NCBI GenBank assembly: GCA_963837025.1
Contig: CAWILT010000002.1
Span: 248,001-312,000 of the forward strand
Direction of reading: 5' to 3'
Source of the DNA: JALZUV01 sp963837025
GTDB lineage: Bacteria > Pseudomonadota > Alphaproteobacteria > Rickettsiales > JALZUV01
DNA: 64,000 nucleotides
Within the stretch, counting starts at the first letter, position 1; each line of letters begins with the position of its first letter. This document shows, one piece after another, positions 59,311-64,000 of this stretch. The notes beneath the pieces were generated by a model. That model was given only the letters and a program-made list of their open reading frames with translations. It searched no databases and was not told where the DNA came from. The position numbers were made by a program, and so were the translations under genes.

Positions 59311-60018
59311 ATGAATACACTTGAAGGTAAAGTGGCGCTCATTACAGGCGCTAGTCAGGGAATTGGTGCAGCGGTAGCAAAAGCCTATGCTGCACAGGGC
59401 GCGCAGGTGGTAATGCTTGCCCGTTCCGTAGAACGAATGGAGCAGATTGATGATGAAATTCGCGCTAAAGGCGGCAAGCCTGCTGTAATTGTGCCCTGCG
59501 ATTTGCTGGAATCTGATTTAATCGATGCGCTGGGCCCTAATTTATTAGAGCGCTTCGGAAAGCTAGATATTCTGGTTGGCAATGCCGCTATGTTAGGCAA
59601 TTTAGGCCCCTTAACCCATCTTGAGCCTAAAACATGGGATAAGGTTATGAATTTAAACGTGACAGCAAATTATCGACTTTTGCGCATTTGCGAGCCTCTT
59701 TTAAAACGCGCCAACCCTAAAGGCCGTGCTATTTTTGTGACTTCATCAGTAGGGCAAAAACCCGCACCCTATTGGGGAGCCTATAAAATTAGCAAATCAG
59801 CATTGGATGCAATGGTGCAAATGGTAGCGGCCGAATGGGCGGAAACGGGCTTACGCATAAACGCTATAAACCCAGGCGCCACCCGCACCGCCATGCGCGC
59901 GAAAGCCATGCCAGGCGAAGACACAAAAAACTTACAAACGCCCGAAGCCATTGCAGATTTATTTGTAAAACTAACATTAGATTATAACGCCCAAAATGGT
60001 GCATTAATTTCAGTATAA
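59311..60018 (+). CDS. SDR-family oxidoreductase (YciK-like)
   Basis: The 235-residue protein has ALITGASQGIGAAVAKAYAA (residues 9-28), NAA in LVGNAAMLGNLGPLTHL, catalytic Ser in IFVTSSVGQKPAP and the Y-x3-K in YWGAYKISKSALDAM. It resembles the YciK-like group; the substrate is unknown. Upstream is a gap of 89 nt to the divergent RNB gene. A terminator follows. Confidence 0.88.
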   Translation: MNTLEGKVALITGASQGIGAAVAKAYAAQGAQVVMLARSVERMEQIDDEIRAKGGKPAVIVPCDLLESDLIDALGPNLLERFGKLDILVGNAAMLGNLGPLTHLEPKTWDKVMNLNVTANYRLLRICEPLLKRANPKGRAIFVTSSVGQKPAPYWGAYKISKSALDAMVQMVAAEWAETGLRINAINPGATRTAMRAKAMPGEDTKNLQTPEAIADLFVKLTLDYNAQNGALISV

Positions 60019-60054
60019 AAAAAGGCTCTTGCGGTTAAACAAAAGCCTTTTTTT
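60017..60054 (+). terminator. Bidirectional terminator between SDR and LysM genes
   Basis: AAAAAAAGGCTCTT (60017-60030) and AAAAGCCTTTTTTT (60041-60054) form a hairpin with A-run and T-run on both sides. Both converging genes end here. Confidence 0.85.
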
Positions 60055-60068
60055 AAAGTGTTAAATTA

Positions 60069-60527
60069 TTAGGCTGCAGATTGTTTTGCCTGCAACGGAA
60101 TACGCAAATTTTGACCTGGATAAATTTTATCAGGATCGGACAGCATTGGCTTATTCGCTTCAAAAATTTTGTTATATTCATTGGCGTTGCCATAATATTT
60201 CTTTGCAATCGCTGATAATGTATCACCCGCTTTGACCGTGTAAAACGTTGGTTCTACTGAAGAATTTTCAACGCTTAAGTTTGATTCGACTTTAGCAACA
60301 CCTTTAATATTACCAGCAATTAAGATGGCTTTTTCAGCGGCTTCAGCATTGGGCGCTGTACCGTTTAGCACAACCTTATCGCCTTGAATGGTAGCTTCTA
60401 AGCCATCAATACCAAAATCGTATTTACGGATTTTTTCTTTAATATCATCAGCCGCGTTCGCATCTGAAATGCCGATTGCATCTCTAAATTTTTCGCCTGC
60501 TTCTTTAATAAAATCAAATATTCCCAT
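60069..60527 (-). CDS. BON-LysM protein (Kbp/YgaU-like)
   Basis: The 152-residue protein starts MGIFDFIKEAGEKFRDAIG, has a BON domain at about 30-85 (IDGLEATIQGDKVVLNGTAP), and a LysM domain at 95-145 (YTVKAGDTLSAIAKKYYGNA, NKPMLSDPDKIYPGQNLRIP). It matches E. coli Kbp (YgaU), a cytoplasmic potassium-binding protein, over its whole length. No signal peptide is visible, which agrees with a cytoplasmic location. Confidence 0.9.
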   Translation of the reverse strand: MGIFDFIKEAGEKFRDAIGISDANAADDIKEKIRKYDFGIDGLEATIQGDKVVLNGTAPNAEAAEKAILIAGNIKGVAKVESNLSVENSSVEPTFYTVKAGDTLSAIAKKYYGNANEYNKIFEANKPMLSDPDKIYPGQNLRIPLQAKQSAA

Positions 60528-60594
60528 GATAGCTCTTCCTTATGTTGTTGAACTGCAAATTAACCAACTTTACATAAGCGTGCCATTAGGAAGC

Positions 60595-61200
60595 CTAGAA
60601 TATATTTTCTAAAATTCCGCGTTGCTTGGGTTCAATCACTGGGGTTTCGCCGGCAGTTACAGGCTGGCCTTGCTCGGCAGCAGCTTTTAAACGTGCCTTT
60701 TCTTTTTCAGCATCAACGATAGCATCGCCTGAAGTTTGGGGGAAGAGCCATTCCGATGATTTCTGCTCAGCCTCATTCACGCGCTCTTGGTAGATTTGAT
60801 CGCGTATTGTGCCGCTTGCATTGGTAGCCCCCGCACGATTGAGCAATGCATTATCGGCTTTATTATCGGTTTCAAAACTGCTGACAACGCCAACAGCGGT
60901 ATTGGCTCCACCCATTTGACGGCGCACATCATAATCTACATCGCTTATATCGCGGCCATCAATCACCAAAGATTTCGCCTGCAAATCAGCTGGGGGCAGG
61001 CCTGTTGTTGGGTCGCCATTAAGCGGTGGGCGTAATTGAAAATCGGGTGGTGTGGAAAGGGGCGGGCGCGACACCACCCGAAATTCATCAGGCGCGCGGC
61101 GATCTAGCCCTAAAATATCGCGGGCATTTTGCCCTTCACAGGCCGTTAAGCCTAGCAGTAAAAGGCTTAAAGAAAAAAGCGATGGGATAGTAAATTTCAT
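60595..61200 (-). CDS. DUF3035 lipoprotein
   Basis: The 201-residue protein has a lipoprotein signal (LFSLSLLLLGLTAC, lipidated Cys21), then LGLDRRAPDEFRVVSRPPLS and LPPDFQLRPP-like segments typical of DUF3035, an alphaproteobacterial outer-membrane lipoprotein family related to the BAM accessory BamF. It lies just 3 nt after lspA, the peptidase that processes lipoproteins, in a unit with ribF and secF. Confidence 0.85.
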   Translation of the reverse strand: MKFTIPSLFSLSLLLLGLTACEGQNARDILGLDRRAPDEFRVVSRPPLSTPPDFQLRPPLNGDPTTGLPPADLQAKSLVIDGRDISDVDYDVRRQMGGANTAVGVVSSFETDNKADNALLNRAGATNASGTIRDQIYQERVNEAEQKSSEWLFPQTSGDAIVDAEKEKARLKAAAEQGQPVTAGETPVIEPKQRGILENIF

Positions 61201-61203
61201 AAA

Positions 61204-61719
61204 TTACTCTTTTGCTAATGCAATTTCAGTTTCAGTTTTTGGAGCCAGTATAGTTTCTATCAGCAACAGCACAACCCCGATAAAGATAGCAGCATCAGCA
61301 ATGTTGAACGATGGCCAATGATAGCCTGCTATATGGAAATCTAAAAAATCAACCACTGCGCCAAACCGAATACGATCAATCACATTGCCAATAGCCCCAC
61401 CAATCACAAATGCGAGTGCTATTACCGTAAATTTTTGCGTCGCACCCCACATCCATTTAACTAAAATACCCGTAATAATAAGCGCCATAAGCGTTAAAAT
61501 AATCGGCATCCATTCAGGATGATTTGAAAACATACCAAAGCTCACGCCACGATTCCACACCAATACCAGATTGAAAAAGGACGTCACTTCGCTAATAAAG
61601 CGTGAGCTGAGGCCATTGATATTTAATATCCAATTTTTGCTCACCTGATCGAGCAATAATACCGCTAAAATAAGCAATAGCCCAAATCGGTTATAAGGGG
61701 TGATTGTTAAGCGAACCAT
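61204..61719 (-). CDS. lspA: Lipoprotein signal peptidase II LspA
   Basis: LspA is an aspartyl peptidase of the inner membrane that cleaves lipoprotein signal peptides. The 171-residue product has four helices, VWNRGVSFGMF, and the catalytic Asp pair in GGAIGNVIDRIRFGAVVDF and FNIADAAIFIGVVLL. The start overlaps the end of ribF by 13 bp. The ribF-lspA order is conserved widely in bacteria. Confidence 0.95.
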   Translation of the reverse strand: MVRLTITPYNRFGLLLILAVLLLDQVSKNWILNINGLSSRFISEVTSFFNLVLVWNRGVSFGMFSNHPEWMPIILTLMALIITGILVKWMWGATQKFTVIALAFVIGGAIGNVIDRIRFGAVVDFLDFHIAGYHWPSFNIADAAIFIGVVLLLIETILAPKTETEIALAKE

Positions 61720-62618
61720 GCGCGCGCGTTAGCCTCGTCTAAATGAATTTGTGTAATTAGGTCTTGTTCATTAGCGAATTTTTTCTCATCGCGCAAATAG
61801 TGATGGAAGGCCACTTCAACCTTTTGGCCATATAAATCGGGTTCAGCATCAAAGCAATGCACTTCCAATAAGGGCCGCTTTGTAGGATACATAGGGCGAA
61901 TGCCATAATTGGCTACACCATTATAGCAGGTGCCATTTGGTTGCGTTAACGTAACCGCATAAATGCCATAAGCTGGGGTGAATAAATGCGCAGGTGCAAG
62001 GTTAGCGGTGGGGAATCCCCATTGTCGCCCCCGTTTTTCGCCATGCAAGACACGGCTTTTCATGGTATAAGGCCGGCCTAACAGCTCCGCCGCTTTTTGT
62101 GGGTTGCCATCACGTAATGCTTGGCGAATGCGCGTAGAAGAGCAGGGCTCACCATCGATAATAAATGGTGCAATAGGGCTGTAGCCAAAACGCGCTTGAG
62201 CGAGGGTTTCAGCATCGCCGCTGCGTTTATAGCCAAACTGAAAGCCGCGCCCCGTTACTAAATGCGCAATCTCTAACTGCTCGTTGAGCAGCGAGTGTAT
62301 AAATTGTTGCGCAGTCATTTGCGAAAATTCTTTGGTGAAGCGCAACATATATACAATCTCAACACCTGCTTCTTGCAGTAAACGCAGCTTTTCCGCTACT
62401 GGATATAGTTTAAGCGGTGGCAATTCAGGGTTAAATAAGCGGCGCGGGTTAGGCTCAAATGTCATGGCGGCAAGCGGCACATTCAAACGCTTAGCCTGCT
62501 GGGCAGCATGGGCAATAACCGCGCGATGGCCCTGATGCAACCCATCAAAATTGCCTAAAGCCAGGCATGTCCCCCGAGCAGATGCGGGTAAGCCATGGGT
62601 ACGACGATAAAGCTGCAT
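61707..62618 (-). CDS. ribF: Bifunctional riboflavin kinase / FAD synthetase RibF
   Basis: RibF makes FMN and FAD from riboflavin. The 303-residue product has the adenylyltransferase domain with LALGNFDGLHQGHRAVIAHA (near 21-40) and the SSTRIRQAL motif near 156, and the kinase domain with GRQWGFPTANLAPAHLFTPA near 193 and GVANYGIRPM. It lies 11 nt after secF and overlaps lspA. Confidence 0.95.
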   Translation of the reverse strand: MQLYRRTHGLPASARGTCLALGNFDGLHQGHRAVIAHAAQQAKRLNVPLAAMTFEPNPRRLFNPELPPLKLYPVAEKLRLLQEAGVEIVYMLRFTKEFSQMTAQQFIHSLLNEQLEIAHLVTGRGFQFGYKRSGDAETLAQARFGYSPIAPFIIDGEPCSSTRIRQALRDGNPQKAAELLGRPYTMKSRVLHGEKRGRQWGFPTANLAPAHLFTPAYGIYAVTLTQPNGTCYNGVANYGIRPMYPTKRPLLEVHCFDAEPDLYGQKVEVAFHHYLRDEKKFANEQDLITQIHLDEANARAWFA

Positions 62619-62629
62619 CGCTTAAGAAA

Positions 62630-63577
62630 TTACGCGAGCGCTTTGGGCTGGGTTTTATTGTCTTCCAGCGGGCGCTCTTCCTGCAAGCGAAAATAAATAA
62701 GCACCGGCACCGAGATGTAGATAGAAGAATAAGTTCCAATCAAAATACCAAATAAGATGGCCGATACAAACCCGCGCAACACTTCGCCACCTACCCAAAC
62801 TAATGCCACTAACGCCAACAAAGTAGTGCCCGAAGTCAGCAATGTGCGGCCTAAATTAAGGTTAGTGGATTCATTTAATAATTGCAGTAATGGCATCTTT
62901 TTATATTTGCGCCGCATTTCGCGCACGCGGTCAAATAACACCACCGAATCATTGATGGAATAACCTAAAATGGTAAGGATTGCCGCAACCGATGCTAACC
63001 CAAATTCATATCCCATGAAGGAGATAAACCCAAGCGTGGCAATCAAATCATGGCCTAACGCAAGCACAGCGCCCAAACCAAACTGCCATTCAAACCGAAA
63101 CCAGATATAGAATAAGATAGCCAAAATCGCCAAAGCCATCGCTAAAGCACCTGCCTGAATTAGCTCTTTACCCACTGTTGGGCCTACATAATCTACCTTG
63201 CGATAATCAAAACTGTAGTCGGTGGTGGCCAAGCGCTCTTTAACAGTGGTGATAAGCGCTTGCTGATCCGTTCCCTCGCTCGATTGAAAACGCAGCATTA
63301 CTTCTTGTTCACCACCAAAATGCTGTAAGCTCACATCGCCAAATTCATCTGATGGAAAGAGAGGCCGAAATTCAGATAAAATAGCGGGCTTATCGGTACG
63401 CACCTCCATTAACACGCCACCGGTAAAATCAATGCCCCAGTTCAGCCCACGTGTTACGAGCAAAAACACCGAAATTAAAATTATTAAAAAGGAGATGGAA
63501 AACCCTATCCAACGTTTGCCCATAAAATTATATGTGGGAGTGGTTTTGAAAAACTTTAACGGAATAAATGCCATCAT
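62630..63577 (-). CDS. secF: Protein translocase subunit SecF
   Basis: SecF is the inner-membrane partner of SecD, using the proton gradient to help exported proteins leave SecYEG. The 315-residue product has six helices, starting with FMGKRWIGFSISFLIILISV, the conserved GLNWGIDFTGGVLMEV near residue 45, and SINDSVVLFDRVREMRRKY near 205. SecD, usually directly before it, is not here; the upstream gene is an antiporter. Confidence 0.94.
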   Translation of the reverse strand: MMAFIPLKFFKTTPTYNFMGKRWIGFSISFLIILISVFLLVTRGLNWGIDFTGGVLMEVRTDKPAILSEFRPLFPSDEFGDVSLQHFGGEQEVMLRFQSSEGTDQQALITTVKERLATTDYSFDYRKVDYVGPTVGKELIQAGALAMALAILAILFYIWFRFEWQFGLGAVLALGHDLIATLGFISFMGYEFGLASVAAILTILGYSINDSVVLFDRVREMRRKYKKMPLLQLLNESTNLNLGRTLLTSGTTLLALVALVWVGGEVLRGFVSAILFGILIGTYSSIYISVPVLIYFRLQEERPLEDNKTQPKALA

Positions 63578-63587
63578 ACGACCTTTG

Positions 63588-64000
63588 CTATGCGATATAC
63601 TGCCATGCGATATAAACTACAAACAGCAAAATGCCAACCGTTCCTATGCGTCGGCCAATACGTTCGCCACGCCATAACCCATACGTTAAGATTAAACTAC
63701 ATAAAATAAGCAGGGGAATATCAAGTATCAAAAAGCTATGATCGACCGTTAGCGGACTAATTACAGCGGTAATGCCAATAATACCAAATAGATTGACTAG
63801 ATTGCTACCTATCACGTTGCCCACAGCCATATCAGCTTCACCTTTGCGAGCGGCAATGATGGAGGTTGCCAGTTCAGGAAGCGAGGTTCCAATGGCGATA
63901 ATGGTCAAGCCGATTACCCCTTCTGAAACTCCAAATAAGGTGGCGGCCATTACACCACCATTGACGATTAATTTGCCGCCCACAATCATGATGATAAGCC
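63588..64000 (-). CDS. Na+/Ca2+ antiporter (YrbG-like), C-terminal part (partial)
   Basis: The frame is open to the right edge of the window, so only the last 137 or so residues are seen. It shows the second alpha-repeat of CaCA exchangers, GVSEGVIGLTIIAIGTSLPE then LATSIIAARKGEADMAVGNV and IGSNLVNLFGIIG, with the ion-binding Glu and the GNVIGSN motif. Three to four more membrane helices follow. It ends 10 nt before secF. Confidence 0.9.
   Translation of the reverse strand, partial: LIIMIVGGKLIVNGGVMAATLFGVSEGVIGLTIIAIGTSLPELATSIIAARKGEADMAVGNVIGSNLVNLFGIIGITAVISPLTVDHSFLILDIPLLILCSLILTYGLWRGERIGRRIGTVGILLFVVYIAWQYIA

Overview
The window comes from the chromosome of an AT-leaning, flagellated, Gram-negative alphaproteobacterium. 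Supporting this are a sigma-54-type promoter before flgE, an LPS export set (lptD, lptF, lptG, surA), a DUF3035 lipoprotein, ubiquinone synthesis (coq7), an mdh-sucC pair, and prophage genes (DUF2924, DUF6362, DUF6900, DUF3489) that are typical of Alphaproteobacteria. The species cannot be named from sequence alone. No rRNA genes and no CRISPR array are visible; there is one tRNA gene (Tyr, GUA).

Layout. 1-3941: end of fliK, flgD, and an unusually long flgE. 4182-4511: a small unknown gene behind a promoter and several dyad symmetries. 4508-11743 (minus): rsmA, surA, lptD, lptG, lptF, rlmB, which is outer-membrane biogenesis plus rRNA modification. 11835-11920: tRNA-Tyr. About 11990-26838: a decayed integrative element or prophage with a large serine recombinase, an RNA polymerase sigma-like gene broken by a -1 frameshift, small accessory genes, a hipB-hipA operon with a third overlapping HEPN-like gene, a C5-methylase remnant, a ParB-type adenine methylase next to a PD-(D/E)xK-like nuclease, and the front of a phage head module (small terminase, a terminase-portal fusion, a cut-off S49 protease). 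26881-28793: scar region with a tyrosine-integrase stump, rfbD, and an rfbC with an internal stop.

28901-36607 is the amide-ligase/transglutaminase locus: alpha-E protein, circularly permuted ATP-grasp, a glutamine-amidotransferase-like/transglutaminase fusion, and a divergent transglutaminase-DUF2126 protein. 36612-41935 holds a redox and photobiology neighbourhood (FAD oxidoreductase, DUF2256, DUF3429, PRC-barrel, DUF2237, glutathione peroxidase, FeS-type photolyase/cryptochrome). 41996-44206: sucC and mdh. 44573-45436: an orphan unknown gene with foreign-looking codon use. 45510-48523: ppk, sixA, hspQ. 48581-52824: the rod-shape operon mreC-mreD-mrdA-rodA, without mreB beside it. 52892-56395: fabG, acpP, fabF, dsbB, coq7. 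56396-59221: a 941-residue RNB nuclease of unusual architecture. 59311-64000: SDR, LysM protein, DUF3035 lipoprotein, lspA, ribF, secF, and the end of a Na+/Ca2+ antiporter.

Most interesting for follow-up: the three-gene hipB-hipA-HEPN operon; a repeated two-box element (identical 10-mers 13 nt apart) followed by a hairpin at the ribosome binding site, before two cargo genes; a terminator/antiterminator arrangement inside the first codons of the element's sigma-like gene; the methylase-nuclease pair; the RNB protein with a long uncharacterised C-terminus; and the hook protein carrying two copies of a module resembling phage tail proteins.
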